Notes: generated by a model not told the origin, from the sequence alone. A stretch of 64,000 nt of DNA from Calamus simplicifolius (GCA_900491605.1 UESW01001613.1:340836-404835); one strand, 5' to 3'. Shown: positions 1-11,229, counted from the first letter of the stretch. Made by a program: numbers and translations.

Positions 1-560
1 TTGATTGGAATGGGGGGTGTCGCTGCCCTTGCTTGGGCTTCCCCTTACGTCGCCGTCCATAGGAGAGGAGGTCGTTTGGACGGCGAGCGGTGGCGCTCTT
101 GCTAGTGATCTTTTGCTTTTGAGCTTGAAGATGCTCATGCTGATGAGCTTGAACCGGTGACAATGGTGGGGTAGAGAGCTGGCCTTCTGTTGCTTAGCTC
201 GACTCGTTGAGAGTGCCCTCCCAGCATGATTGGCGGAAGCCTCATGGGTCCCTGTCATCACCATCTTTTTTTCCATCATTGTTGTCGTAGAGGGAATGAG
301 GGTTTGTAGCTAGGTGTTACATAACTCTGCTCTCTCCCTTCTTTCTGGCTCTCCAATCTGTTGATTCCAAATCACCATCCTCGAACATCCGCGAGTGTCT
401 GATCGTCTCCTCCAGCGAGCCTGGGATCCTCCGGCAACCTTCTTGCATCTGGAAGCCTGCAAACAAGTCCTGAGGATCGGAGATTCTGACGAAAACCCTC
501 CGACGCTCAAGTCAGTGCTCTGGACAATAGTCGCGAGCTTGAGAAAACTCAAAAGAAAGA
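1..560 (-). mobile_element. Tat-type gypsy retrotransposon, truncated: gag leader plus LTR fragment
   Basis: On the minus strand, 1-358 reads as leader and the start of gag, and 359-560 as the end of an LTR. The layout copies that of the large Tat element near 62000: the run TGTTGATT at 359 matches TGTTGATG at 62054, the internal side begins CCAATC in both, and the conserved stretch CCGACGCTCAAGTCAG recurs at about 502 and 62159. A low-complexity gag N-terminus with a Thr-His-Glu-Ala-Ser run matches the gag start of the large element. The LTR copy breaks off near 560, and the window begins inside the element, so its size is unknown. Confidence 0.6.
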
Positions 561-1079
561 TTTTTTTTTTAGTGTGGACTCATGTATAAATAAATTATAG
601 CATTTGATACAGTTTATTCTGCACCGAAGTAACGTATAAATTTTTTTTATAAAAATAAAGCTTTGACATAGCAGGCCACCAAATAAACAAGTGCATCATT
701 TTACTTGACCAAACAAGATCTTTTTTAGCGGTTGTTAAGAGGAGGAGGAGGAGGAGGAGGAGAGAGATACGGTTCCTCTTCTAATTTAGTAGTCGTTGCA
801 AAGACTTTTTTTTTAATTCTAAAATATTTAATGTCCCACGTTCGTCAACCACCACAGCCTCCGTCAGGGCTGACGCTCTTTTATGTCTTCCGTTGGAGCT
901 GACACATTTTAAAGGAAAAGTCTTTCGGTTCTGCACCGATGCAGAAAGCGAAAGAGCGCCACGAGGCGCAGCATCAATACGTTCCTCGCCAAAACTGGCA
1001 TGGAACATAAATTATATATATTAAAATAGAAGAAATGAAGGTATTAATAGTCTTGCTTGCCTTCAAAACATAAATTCAT
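561..1079. other. Non-coding stretch with a degenerate copy of reductase upstream sequence
   Basis: No gene is visible. A GGA microsatellite lies at 740-760. The segment 815-875 (containing CGTCAACCACC and GTCAGGGCTGACGCTC) is a diverged copy of 1360-1430 and of the complement of 3895-3975. All three appear to be upstream sequence of the alkenal reductase gene family. Confidence 0.45.
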
Positions 1080-1790
1080 ATAATGAGTCATTTTACCTAA
1101 CATTAATATCTTTGATCAAAATATATATCTAGTAAATACTTAAAAGATCATGCATCTATCATTATGATAATGAAGTAATAATTGGTTATTTAAATTTTAT
1201 AGTTTAAATACTTCTAAATAGAATATTGAAATATTTTAGGATTGCTTGTGCAAGCAAAGTTGTATAACTAGTGTTTAAAAAATTATCTAACAAACGAAAA
1301 GAAATTTTGCAACGTGGAACAACAACCAGATGCATGATCTTTACTCGATTATTATTGTTCTAAAATATTCAGCGCCGCACGTCCGTCAACCATGGCGGCC
1401 CCTTGGCTTCGCTCAGAGCTGGCGCTTGCTTCTAAGAAAATAAAGAACTGGATTCGTGAAAGAGAGTGATATGGAGGTCGTGCCGACAGACACCATCGAA
1501 TTAAAAGTCCCCGAGGGATCGACTGCGGTGCTTCTCAAGAACCTCTATCTCTCATTAGATCCCGTCTTGCGGTTACTGATGACCAAAAATGAAATTATAT
1601 CGCCATGAACAAATTTCTTCCTGGCTCGGTAAATAATTTCTTTGCCCTCTATATATAGTCTAAACTTTAAGGTTGTTCAAATTTCAGCATAACATACAGA
1701 AACACCAACCAACCCACCATTTTTTTAAAAAAAAAATAACACATCCGGTCCTCTATATATTTTATATATTATAGGATTATATAGTATATA
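1080..1790 (+). repeat. Left arm of a large inverted repeat (alkenal reductase locus)
   Basis: This arm is the reverse complement of 3070-4385 over most of its length: upstream sequence (1083-1430 against 3895-4383), part of exon 1 (1448-1630 against 3244-3430) and the start of intron 1 (1630-1790 against 3070-3240). The right arm has about 450 bp more (3450-3895), which holds the true 5' end of exon 1 and the proximal promoter, so the left arm has a deletion there. Confidence 0.85.
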
Positions 1791-1974
1791 ACACTACAGA
1801 AAAAATTCCCCTTAGGACTGATTGGGTGGGAGGAGTACAGCCTCATTACAGCACCTGAACAGCTATTCAAGATCAAGCACACTGACGTCCCTCTTTCTTA
1901 CTATACTGGCCTTCTAGGTGAGTATTTTCTGTAAATTATGATAGGCGCATACGGTGAAAAAATTTAGAAGCACT

Positions 1975-2039
<65 letters not shown>

Positions 2040-2700
2040 GCAGTTGATCATTAATTCTTCGAGGTGATATCAGAAAACTAGCTATGATAGAAATATATAT
2101 ATGGTGAAGAAATTTCCATGCAAATTAATAAAGTGCACTTTCTTGTTCCAATAATCATTTATCTTAGTTTCTTGCAATATTATAGTTACTGGCACAAGGA
2201 AAAAATAAAAACTGTGAATTAATTGGGTAGTCTTTAATTGATTTATATATATATATATATATATATATCTTTAATTTCTTTGGTTTTCACTTGATTGGCC
2301 ATCTCATTCAATTTATCCATGCATGCATACGTCCGATCTGCAGGCATGTCAGGTTTTACGGCTTACGTGGGAATTCATGAGATCTGTTCACCTAAGAAAG
2401 GAGAGTATGTATTTGTGTCAGCAGCATCTGGTGCTGTCGGCCAGCTTGCTGGACAATTCGCCAAACTTATGGGTTGTTACGTCGTTGGAAGTGCTGGCTC
2501 TGACGAAAAGGTTAGTGTTTTTCACAATCCGATCCACTCACAATATTGATAGAACAATTAATCCATCGAGCTCACATTCTACGTACCTAATTGCCTCATG
2601 GTGTCATGAACTCAGGTCAACCTACTAAAGAATAAGTTCAGTTTGATGCGGCGTTTAATTATAAAAAGGAGCCAGACTTGAATGCAGCTCTACAGAGGTC
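1448..2700 (+). pseudogene. NADP-dependent 2-alkenal reductase pseudogene, plus-strand copy
   Basis: Broken member of the plant medium-chain dehydrogenase/reductase family that reduces the double bond of 2-alkenals with NADPH, normally in the cytosol. Exon 1 remains from the TGFVKESD region (1448-1630), an exon 2 remnant at about 1815-1918 encodes GWEEYSLITAPEQLFKIKH, exon 3 at 2343-2510 encodes the nucleotide-binding loop AASGAVGQL, and exon 4 remains at 2617-2699. Defects: the first roughly 20 codons are missing, one A is lost near 1593 relative to the minus-strand copy, which shifts frame, the first part of exon 2 is missing, exon 4 has a stop, and all later exons are absent. Two AT microsatellites sit in its introns. 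Family assignment is firm; it cannot encode an enzyme. Confidence 0.85.
1977..2034. repeat. (AT)n microsatellite
   Basis: About 29 AT dinucleotides within an intron of the plus-strand reductase pseudogene; a shorter (AT)n follows at 2244-2269. Confidence 0.97.
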
Positions 2701-3243
2701 AGTAATTAAGCAACCTTTTCTCATAAAAAACCACGTACAAAGGTTCAGAGTAGTCTTTTTCTGCATTAATTAATCCAGAGGTCTCAATCAATTAATCCAA
2801 AGGTTTATATATAGATTACTTTAAACCATATATGATGGTGAGATTAATTTAAACCATATATGCTTAAAATTCATTAAAAAAATACGTATAGTATAAGTGC
2901 TATATTATTTAGGCCACTATTTAACTAACATATAGTAGATCATCAATTCAATTTTATTTATATCTTAAAAAAATAAAATAGAACCCAAAGTCAGGACTCA
3001 GATATTGTCAAACCGAGCCTGACCAAATAGGATTATTTAGGAGCCCAGATTCAGTCCGATCCAAAATCTGTTTATATACTATATAATCCTATAATATATA
3101 AAATATATAGAGGACCGGATGCGTTAATTAAAAAAAATGCTGGGTTGGTTGGCGTTTCTATATGTTACGCTGAAATTTGAACAACCTTAAAGTAAATTTA
3201 GGCTATATGTAGAGGGCAAAAAAAAAAAAAAAAATTTATTTAC

Positions 3244-3480
3244 CGAGCCAGGAAGAAAGTTGTTCATGGCCATATAATTTTCATTTTTGGACATCAGTGA
3301 CCGCAAGCCGGGATCTAATGAGAGATAGAGGTTCTTGAGAAGCACCGCAGTCGATCCCTCGGGGACTTTTAATTCGATGGTGTTTGTCGGCACGACCTCC
3401 ATATCGCTCTCTTTCACGAATCCTGTCACGTAATCTTTGAACACCACCTTCTTGTTCGGCTTCACTTCAGCCTTCTCCAT
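3244..3480 (-). pseudogene. NADP-dependent 2-alkenal reductase, isolated first exon
   Basis: An intact first exon of 79 codons, from ATG at 3480 to a GT donor at 3243-3242, encoding MEKAEVKPNKKVVFKDYVTG and the conserved LKNLYLSLDPGLRSLM region of plant alkenal reductases. The intron start is present to about 3070, but no second exon follows in this orientation. Sequence beyond 3070 instead leads to the oppositely oriented copy, so this is a fragment. A (CT)n tract (3481-3526) sits directly upstream of the ATG; an in-frame reading through it gives a run of Arg-Glu that is not part of the protein. Upstream sequence to about 4385 probably includes the old promoter. Confidence 0.82.
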
Positions 3481-3493
3481 CTCTCTCTCTCTT

Positions 3494-3525
<32 letters not shown>

Positions 3526-3526
3526 C
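3481..3526. repeat. (CT)n microsatellite in the 5' leader of the reductase fragment
   Basis: Nearly pure CT repeat immediately 5' of the reductase ATG when read on the minus strand (GA on the sense strand). Pyrimidine/purine tracts of this kind are common in plant 5' leaders. Confidence 0.95.
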
Positions 3527-3590
3527 CGCAGCAAGTCCTTTTGCTTCATGTTTTGAAGGGAAGCAAGACTATTAGTAGCTTCATTTTTTT

Positions 3591-3596
<6 letters not shown>

Positions 3597-3644
<48 letters not shown>
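3597..3644. repeat. (AT)n microsatellite
   Basis: About 24 AT units upstream of the minus-strand reductase fragment. Short reading frames rich in Tyr-Ile across it are artefacts. Confidence 0.97.
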
Positions 3645-3646
<2 letters not shown>

Positions 3647-4385
3647 TTCACAGAAAGTTGGCTAGCTGGGTATGCGTTGGCAAGGCAGAGCAGTTGTATG
3701 GGAACCAAAATGGCCCCAATACACCCACTGCACTGCTGGCTTGTGACATGGCTTGACGTGATTCGTGCGATGAATGAGGGATGGATGACATAGACCACTA
3801 TTCACCTGCCACGTAGCATACCTCTTTTGCCGAGGAATGGGTTGACGCGTAATATCACTTGGCCTTGTAGCGTGCTTAATTTTTTTATTAAAAATGCGAA
3901 ACGAGCGTCAGCTCTGACCGAAGCCAAGGGCCCGCCATGGTTGACTGACGATCGCTGCTGAATATTTTAGAATAATAAAAAAAGAAAGGTTAAGTAGGGG
4001 TTCTTGTTGGATCGATCAAAATATTAATATACCCCTCATCTGGTGGTCGTTCTACGTTGCAAAATTTGTTTTCATTTGTTAGCTACGGCCAAACCTCACA
4101 TGGGAGGAATATTTCTATGAGTTGGACATTAATACATTATTATTAATCTTTAAAATACTAGTTATATAACTTGGTATTCACAGGTAATCCTAAAATATTT
4201 TAATATTCTATTTTGAAGTATTTAAATCGTAAAATTTAAATAACTAATTAGTTTTTTTATCATAATGATCCTGAAGCATCATCAGATTTCGATAGCCTTT
4301 TAAGTGTCATGACCCTACAGCCAAAAATACTTATATTTACTAGACATTTAAATCAAAGATATTAATGTTTGGCAAAATGATTCGT

Positions 4386-6402
4386 TATCACTGTTACGGC
4401 CATGTTTTGATTCACTGTGCGGATGTGATCCTCAAAATAATGCAAAGCAAAAGTTGAAACTTCCTCAGCCAAGTATGCATTGCATATCAAACCTTCAATC
4501 CTTACCTTATTTTGCATATTATTTTTTAACTCCTTAAGATACCTATTCGTCAAAATATAAAAGCAATCAATTAACTCACTTGTTAGATAAATTTGTTTGA
4601 AATGATAATATATAAAATATTATTTATATACTTATCTCTAAAAAAGGATACGTCCAATGATACTGCACAAGACCAGCTATACTTGCTTCATATGGTAAGT
4701 GAACCGATATGTATTCCATAGAGTCAAAAAAATGAAAAAGAATATTTGCTCTAATTTGCATAATATAATAGAAATTTATTCCTCAAGCCTTGCTATTGAT
4801 GCAGAAGTAATAATTCTGACAGTTAACTCCTTGAAGAATAAGCTAAGCTCCATTAGTGCCTTCCATGCATGGATAGGAAGTAACTCACGGAAAGCCATGG
4901 GTAATATCACTGCATAAAAACATGATAGTTATGACTCTTCATACCGAACAACTTAATCTTATGCGGACACATATACTAATGTTTGAGGCATATCATCTGA
5001 AAATTTTAACCCTTTAACCCATTGACATAGCACTACTCGAGAATTTCTGTCAAAGCTGTAATATGCTTTAGGATATGTCCCATCGGCATTCCTCCTAAAT
5101 TGAGTTCTTCTCTTGATTTTGTAGTGTCCTTTGTTTTTCCCAAGATGTTTAGCACTGTGTTAATTATGTTATCAAAGAAATTTTTCTTAATGTGCATCAC
5201 ATCCAAGTTGTGCCGGATAAGATCGATACTCTAGTACGGCAAATCCCAAAGAATACTCCGCTTTATCCAACTATGTTATTTTCATATGCGCTCATTTATT
5301 CTATCAGCATCTAGTTCCCATGCATACTTCATATCCAATTAATCTATAGTATCAAAAATAGTTGTACCAGACATAATCGATGGGAAAACTTTTGTAACTA
5401 CTTTATTCTTTATAAAGGCAGTCAAGTTGCGCCTATAAGGATGATTAGCAGGCAAAAACTTTCTATGATTGTCAAACAATGACTGCTTACCACTCTTCTG
5501 AAATGTGAATACATCAGAATCATTCATGCAATAAGGGCACGCTATACGCCCAGCAGTGCTCCACTCAGACAATATTACATATGCTGGAAAGTCCCTGATT
5601 GTTCACATCAGAGCTGCTCTTATAATGAAATTTTGTTTCATTGATATGTCAAATACTAAAACTCCAATTTTTCATAATATTTTTAATTCGACTAGCAACG
5701 GTTGTAGAAAAACATCAATCTTTTCCTTCAGATTGAAGGACCAAGCACCAAAACTGTCAGAAACATTGCAGAATCTTTCATGCACTGCCATGCTAAAAGA
5801 TTATATACAGTCAATATCACAGGCCAATAATAATACTATTTCCCCACTTGACCGAATGGCTTGAAGCCATCAGAACAAAGTCCTAATCTTACATTTCTAG
5901 TCTCTTCTACAAAATCAGGATGGTTTTCATTGAAATGCTTCCAAGCTTTTGAATCAGATGGATGGCTCATTTCATCTTCTTTAACTTCATGTTCGGCATG
6001 CCATCTCATACTTACAACACTAGCTTCTGATCTGTATAATCGCAGCAGACGTAGAGTACGGAAAAAGTAATGCATCCTTTTATATGGCACACTTTTCCTC
6101 TTGCTTGAACCAGCTTCTTCATGTTCACCCCTATACCTCGATTGCTCGCATATCTTACACCATTTCAATCCTAAATCTTCATCCCAAAATATCATACAAT
6201 TGTTTAAATAGCAGCCAATCTTATTCAAGGGTAGACCAAGCCTGCGTAATAACTTCTTTGTTGAGTAAAAACTCTCCGCTGCAACATTATCACTTGGCAC
6301 AACTTCGTTTATTAATCCAGCGACTGCATCAAAAACCTTTTCGAATAAGTGATGCTCTGCCTTAATGTTTAGCAAACGATCAGCCAAAGACAATTGTGAA
6401 TG
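4386..6402 (-). pseudogene. CACTA transposase (TNP2-type), C-terminal and central part
   Basis: Read on the minus strand from 6402 downward. It starts with ENHSQLSLADRLLNIKAE, continues through the TNP2 landmark DGFKPFGQ (about 5845), the cysteine motif RIACPYC with FDNHRKFLPANHPYRRN (5570-5430), and ends with a region like the domain that usually follows TNP2 (NKVRIEGLICNAYLAEEVSTF, about 4500-4430). Several stops and frameshifts fall between these blocks, so it is inactive. The first part of the same gene lies at 12124-12571. Known role of the family: binding and cutting CACTA element ends. Confidence 0.85.
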
Positions 6403-6407
6403 GTTCT
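6403..6407. repeat. Target-site duplication GTTCT, left copy
   Basis: GTTCT directly before the LTR at 6408 is repeated at 12119-12123 directly after the other LTR. It marks insertion of the Tat-derived element into the CACTA transposase gene. The codons on either side (for Glu and Asn) are continuous once one copy is discounted. Confidence 0.93.
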
Positions 6408-6999
6408 TGATACGGCTGGCGGTTTCCCCGGGGTAGTAATATCTTCCGCACAACTTTCGAAAGTAATGATGTGACAACGAAACCCAAGGCCACCAGCGTC
6501 GGCCCTCAGCACCGACCCCAGCGTCGGCCCTCAGCGTCGACCCCCAGCGTCGGCTCCTAGCGCCGGCTCTCAGCACCGACCCCAGCGTCGGCCCTCAGCG
6601 TCGACCCCCAGCGTCGGCCCTCAGCGTCGGCCCCCAGCGTCAGCTCCTAGCACCGGCCCTCAGCGTCGGCCTTAAGAGCCAGCGGCTAGCGTCGGTCTTC
6701 AGAGCTGGCCACCAGCGTCGGCCTCCAGCGTCGATCCTCAGCGTCGGCCCTCAGCGTCGGCCCCCAGCATCGGCTCCTAGCACCGGCCCTCAGCGTCGGC
6801 CTTAAGAGCCAGCGGCTAGCGTCGGCCTTCAGAGCTGGCCGCCAGCGTCGGCCGTCATACAAGGATGTTCTAGGCAATGGACCCCGCGATTTAAGGTCTA
6901 TTGCCGAATGGTCTGTTGACCCAAATCGCGGGCAGGTCTCAGCCTAATCAGCAGTTACCGCTATAAGCGGCCCCTATCTCGCAACAGTCCAACAACTTA
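6408..6999 (+). repeat. 5' LTR of the defective Tat element, truncated
   Basis: Matches 11230-11820 of the 3' LTR almost base for base and then stops at AACAACTTA, losing the last roughly 298 bp. The missing part contains the probable TATA box (11883). Its central part (6480-6860) is a GC-rich short tandem repeat built on CAGCGTCGG. Confidence 0.9.
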
Positions 7000-8160
7000 G
7001 CCAAAGACCAACTCCGCGTTGGCATCCAAGACCGGCGTCCAGCGTCGGCATCAAAAGACCGGATCCGCTCCGGCACTCAAAGACCAACTCCGCGTTGGCA
7101 TCAAAGACCGGCGCCCAGCGTCGGCATTAAAAGACCGGATCCGCTCCGGCACTCAAAGACCAACTCCGCGTTGGCATCAAAGACCGGCGCCCAGCGTCAG
7201 CATTAAAAGACCGGATCCGCTCCGGCACTCAAAGACCAACCCCGCGTTGGCATCAAAGACCGGCGCCCAGCGTCGGCATTAAAAGACCGGATCTGCTCCG
7301 GCACTCAAAGACCAACTCCGCGTTGGCATCAAAGACCGGCGCCCAGCGTCGGCATTAAAAGACCGGATCCGCTCGGCACTCAAAGACCAACCCCGCGTTG
7401 GCATCAAAGACCGGCGCCCAGCGTCGGCATTAAAAGACCGGATCCGCTCCGGCACTCAAAGACCAACTCCGCGTTGGCATCAAAGACCGGCGCCCAGCGT
7501 CGGCATTAAAAGACCGGATCCGCTCCGGCACTCAAAGACCAACCCCGCGTTGGCATCAAAGACCGGCGCCCAGCGTCGGCATTAAAAGACCGGATCCGCT
7601 CCGGCACTCAAAGACCAACTCCGCGTTGGCATCAAAGATCGGCGCCCAGCGTCGGCATTAAAAGATCGGATCCGCTCCGGCACTCAAAGACCAACTCCGC
7701 GTTGGCATCCTAAGACCGGCGTTCAGCGTCGGCAATATAAAACCGGATCCGCTCCGGCAGTCAAAGACCAACTCCGCGTTGGCATCAAAGACCGGCGCCC
7801 AGCGTCGGCATTAAAAGACCGGATCCGCTCCGGCACTCAAAGACCAACTCCGCGTTGGCATCCTAAGACCGGCGTTCAGCGTCGGCAATAGAAAACCGGA
7901 TCCGCTCCGACAGTCAAAGATCAACTCCACGTTGGCATCCTAAGACCGGCGTTCAGCGTCGGCAATAGAAGACCGGATCCGCTCCGGCAGTTAAAGACCA
8001 ACTCCGCGTTGGCACCTAAGGCCGGCGTCCAGCGTCGGCAACAAAAGACCGGATCCGCTCCGGCAATTAAAGACCCAACTGTGTGTTGGCGCAAAAGACC
8101 GGCGCCTAGCATCAGCCGTAGAGATCGACTGTGTTGGCACCAAGGACCACCGAATATCGG
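7000..8160 (+). repeat. Tandem array of short inverted repeats (about 76-bp unit, three hairpin monomers)
   Basis: About 15 units of roughly 76 bp. Each unit has three monomers of 24-27 bp, and each monomer is an inverted repeat followed by a conserved spacer like CACTCAAAGA. The three inverted repeats are CCGGATCCGCTCCGG (arms CCGGA/TCCGG), CCAACTCCGCGTTGG (arms CCAAC/GTTGG, same loop TCCGC) and CCGGCGCCCAGCGTCGG (7-base arms, one mismatch). Variants appear towards 7700-8150. It lies where Tat elements carry a variable 3' untranslated region. Open frames here are by-products of the repeat. Confidence 0.93.
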
Positions 8161-8338
8161 CCTCGTCGATGCTTGGGACAGCATCATGGCTCACGGTCCT
8201 ATCTAACGTAACCCACTATGCACATTCCTATCAACTGGCAGTTCACAGCGGTTTGCACAAATGAAGCTCAAGAAATTAAAAACATTCATTGATGATGAAG
8301 TTTACAAAATTGCCAACAAGAAGAAAAACGAAAAGCAG
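8161..8338. other. Spacer between palindrome array and antisense gene
   Basis: No motif recognised. It includes the 3' flank of the antisense gene, which is transcribed towards the array. Confidence 0.4.
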
Positions 8339-10796
8339 CTAATGGGCATCCGAAGGCGGGGTGCCATCTTCAGGGACGTCGTCAGGCTGCAGCTCCTCGA
8401 TATCTTCCAAGTCGTAAAGCTCCTGTATTTTCTTTTTGCAATCTTGGAAGCCGACGTCATAAGCTAACGCCGCCGAATCAGCTACCTCGTCATCGAAGGC
8501 TTCGGATTTTTTATAATCCTCTATGGCTTTAGCCCCCTTCTCTTCCGCTTCAGTGGCTCTTCTCTGAGCCTCCGCCACTGCTGCCTCCAAATCCGCGATT
8601 TTAATTATGTGTTGGCGGGTGGCTTCCTTAGCCGCATTGGTCTCGGCCAAGGCGGAGCTCATCTGAGTCTTTAGAACGCATACCTCCTGCTCTGATGCCA
8701 TCAGTTTCTCCTCGGCTGCCGTTAGCTTCTCCTCGGCCGCTTTTTGTTTCTCTTCCGCCACCTGAGCATTGTCCAGCTCATTGGCAGCACGGCGCTGGGC
8801 AACTTCCAGCGCGTATTCAGCTTTTTCGGCCCTAAGCCAAATAGCCTCCACCTCGCCTGTCAGGGTGGCCCGGGTGTCCTCTAGGGCCATCGCCGCCTTT
8901 TCAGCTTTCACTTGAAGGGAGACCATCTCCTCCCGTGCTTGCTCAAGGGCGGTGTCACTCAAAGTCCAGAGATCTTTGAGAGCGACAAGGGAGTTCAAGG
9001 CCTAAAAAATAATAACAATAATAACAATAATGATCCAGAAAAAGGAAAAAGGAAAGGACAATAGTGGCACAAAAACTCACCCAGAGGTGCGCCACCGAAG
9101 CTTCACGAAAGAAGGTAGCACACCTTCGACCTCGGAGATATTCTTGCATCTCCTCCACTGAAGCTTCCTCTATGACCCGCATAGCCCAGCAGCTATGGTT
9201 CGCCAGCAGGGACTGGAAGGAAGGATCAATAGTCCTCCCTTCCCTGGGCGTCGGACCCGCGGAGGCTGATCCTGCCTCAGAACCTGCCGGCTCCGGCTCT
9301 TGAGCGGGCGGAGGTGCTTCAGATGTTGCCCCCATGGGGGGCAAGGCAGTGGTTGGAGTCGCCGCTGTTGCCGCCGGAGCTTTACCCGCCTCCTTAGGCG
9401 CGGGAGATGGTGTCTTCCCCTCAGGAGATAGATCAAGTAAAATAATTGGAGGAGCCGGGGCTGGAGATTCTTCTTCCGGCGGGCTTTGCTCCACCTCCTT
9501 GCCGGCCCTGGCCTTAGCCGCGTCTTCTACGACGGGTTCTTCGGCTTGGGGTCGGGTCGCCTCGCCTATGCGCACGGGCCCCACTGCTTTGGCTTCCGGG
9601 GCGTCGACCCCTTTTGCGACGGCCCTTTTGGGGCCGCCCTTCTTCGAGACTTTGGCGCGTAAAGGCTTCACGACTGTAGTTCCTCCGGCGTCGGCCATCC
9701 CGGCGTCGGTCTCTCTGCCACTAACCCTCCCGGCGTCGGCCCTCCTGGGAACCTTAGTGGCAGCCCTCCCTTCGGCAGGGGATGCGGTCCCCGCGGCCTT
9801 CCTCTTCTTGGCGGCCACCCGCTTAAGTTTGTGCAATGTCGGCGCCATCCCTACGCAAGCAAGGGATAGTTTCAAAAAAAAAAAAAAGAAGAAGAAGAAA
9901 AGAGAGAGAAAGAAGGGAGAAGAACAGAGAAGAGAGGCGAGTGGACTAATGCTCACCCCTTGAGGGAATTAAGCCGGCACGTTGAAGGCCCTCCTCAGCT
10001 ATCAGCTTATTACACTTAGGAATATCGGCAGTCAGGAGCTGCCCAAATGCCATCCGGTCTCGTGGAAGGATGGAGGCGTCCCTATTGGCATCAATGTTGG
10101 GTACCCCCCAGCTTCCACGAACCCCGCTGACGTCCGCGAAGAAAAACTTGTCCTTCCACCCCTTAACGGAGGAAGGAAGGCACAACCTAAGAATCCTGTT
10201 GGATCTAGGAGTGAAAGACCACCACCCCGACTGTTTACGCAAGGTATAGAAGCTGCGGAACAAGGAAATGCTAGCCTCTATACCCTGCAGATGGCAGAGT
10301 ACCAAAAAACCAACTATAGTTCGGAAGGAATTGGGAACTAATTGAGACGGGGTCAAGGAATACCTATCCAAAGATTAAGGATAAAGGGGTGAATCGGTAA
10401 CCTAAGCCCGGCCTTAAAAAAGGCCCCGTACAGGGCAACCCTCCCGGAACGAGAGGAGGTGACCCTATCGATAGAGGAGGGAACGAACAGGCGAAGGTCC
10501 GGAGGGAAACCGTACCTGGCCCTTAAGTTCGCAATGTCCTGGGCAGACATGGTCGACGCAGTCCCTTCGGGGGATTCCTTGGTAACCCTAGAAGGGCCGG
10601 CAACCGTCGGCCGGGTTTTAACGGAAGTTTGTCCGCCGGACGGACGAACCCCGGTGGAGGGACGATCGGCTGGTCGTGGCTTTGGTGAATGATCAGAAGA
10701 TGAGGTGGACCATTGGATGGGCGGGGACTCAGACTGGGAAGAATGGTGGGAACCCCCCCAAGAACCGGAAATGGAGCAAGAAGGAGAAGAAGCCAT
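8339..10796 (-). pseudogene. Antisense extra gene of Tat element: gypsy-type transposon domain plus coiled coil, three exons
   Basis: Runs opposite to the host element, between pol position and 3' LTR. Exon 1 (10796-9957) encodes a Ser/Pro-rich start and then a globular block (ANLRARYGFPPDLRLFVPS, later YSLTPSQLVPNSFRTIVGFL) resembling the plant family called putative gypsy-type transposon. A lost base near 10361 shifts frame inside this block. Exon 2 (9850-9081) is Ala/Pro/Lys-rich, and exon 3 (9001-8339) is a long Ala/Glu/Lys coiled coil ending DVPEDGTPPSDAH. Splice signals are visible: GTGAGC at 9956 with GCGTAG at 9851, and GTGAGT at 9080 with TTTTTAG at 9002. A second copy with the same layout lies at 46880-48973. 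Apart from the one frameshift it is well preserved. Biochemical role unknown. Confidence 0.72.
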
Positions 10797-11211
10797 GGGA
10801 ACTGACCTGAGAAGAAAAACGCGAGCAAGGACAGAGCACAGGGAGAATGAACAGAAGACGAAACGCAGGCAGACTCAAAAGGGAGAAATGGCGGAAAAGA
10901 GAGGGAAGATAGGAAGATAAGGGCAATTCGCCATCATTACACCATCTCGAAACACCCTCTAACCGTCCGATTTAACCACGCGTCCGTCTTCAGTTGGGAG
11001 GCGTTTCGACGACCCGCCGATACGAAAAGGTCGAAAAGACCACCAATGTAAAAAGGGACGCTAACCTTACCGCAATGATGCCGTCCGCCTTTTCGTAGCG
11101 CTACCCGAGGGAAATCCTCCCTAATCCCAACAAAAGCAAGATAACGTGGAAACCGGCCCCCTAGAAGATATTCACACCCCCTTTCGCAGGTAAGTAAACG
11201 CTCACCAATCT

Positions 11212-11229
11212 CGGGGGTGGGGGGGCATC
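11212..11229 (+). other. Polypurine tract of the defective Tat element
   Basis: Purine-rich run ending GGGGGGGCATC immediately before the 3' LTR start TGATACGG. It sets the plus-strand orientation. The other Tat element has the same ending GGGGCATC before TGATATGG (complement of 46191-46208). Confidence 0.85.

Larger units (their letters stand above)
3070..4385 (-). repeat. Right arm of the large inverted repeat (alkenal reductase locus)
   Basis: Reverse complement of 1080-1790 with about 450 bp extra. It contains exon 1, the start of intron 1 and upstream sequence of the minus-strand reductase copy. Outside the arm, CACTA transposase sequence starts at about 4386, so the arm boundary is also the broken end of the CACTA remnant. 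Confidence 0.85.

Noticed and set aside
3541..3798. Tyr-Ile-rich frames
   Set aside because: Translations of an AT microsatellite.
5836..6576. 246-residue minus-strand frame beginning with a GC-rich Arg/Gly segment
   Set aside because: The first part lies in the LTR at 6408; only the part below 6402 is CACTA transposase. It is a fusion created by the insertion.
7019..8206. Arg/Pro-rich open frames and a CRISPR-like look of regular repeats
   Set aside because: The array consists of contiguous palindromic monomers with conserved spacers, not unique spacers, and the host is a plant; it is the Tat-element tandem repeat.
9334..9963. 209-residue plus-strand Ala-rich frame
   Set aside because: Antisense shadow of exon 2 of the minus-strand gene, and it runs through the intron poly-A tract.
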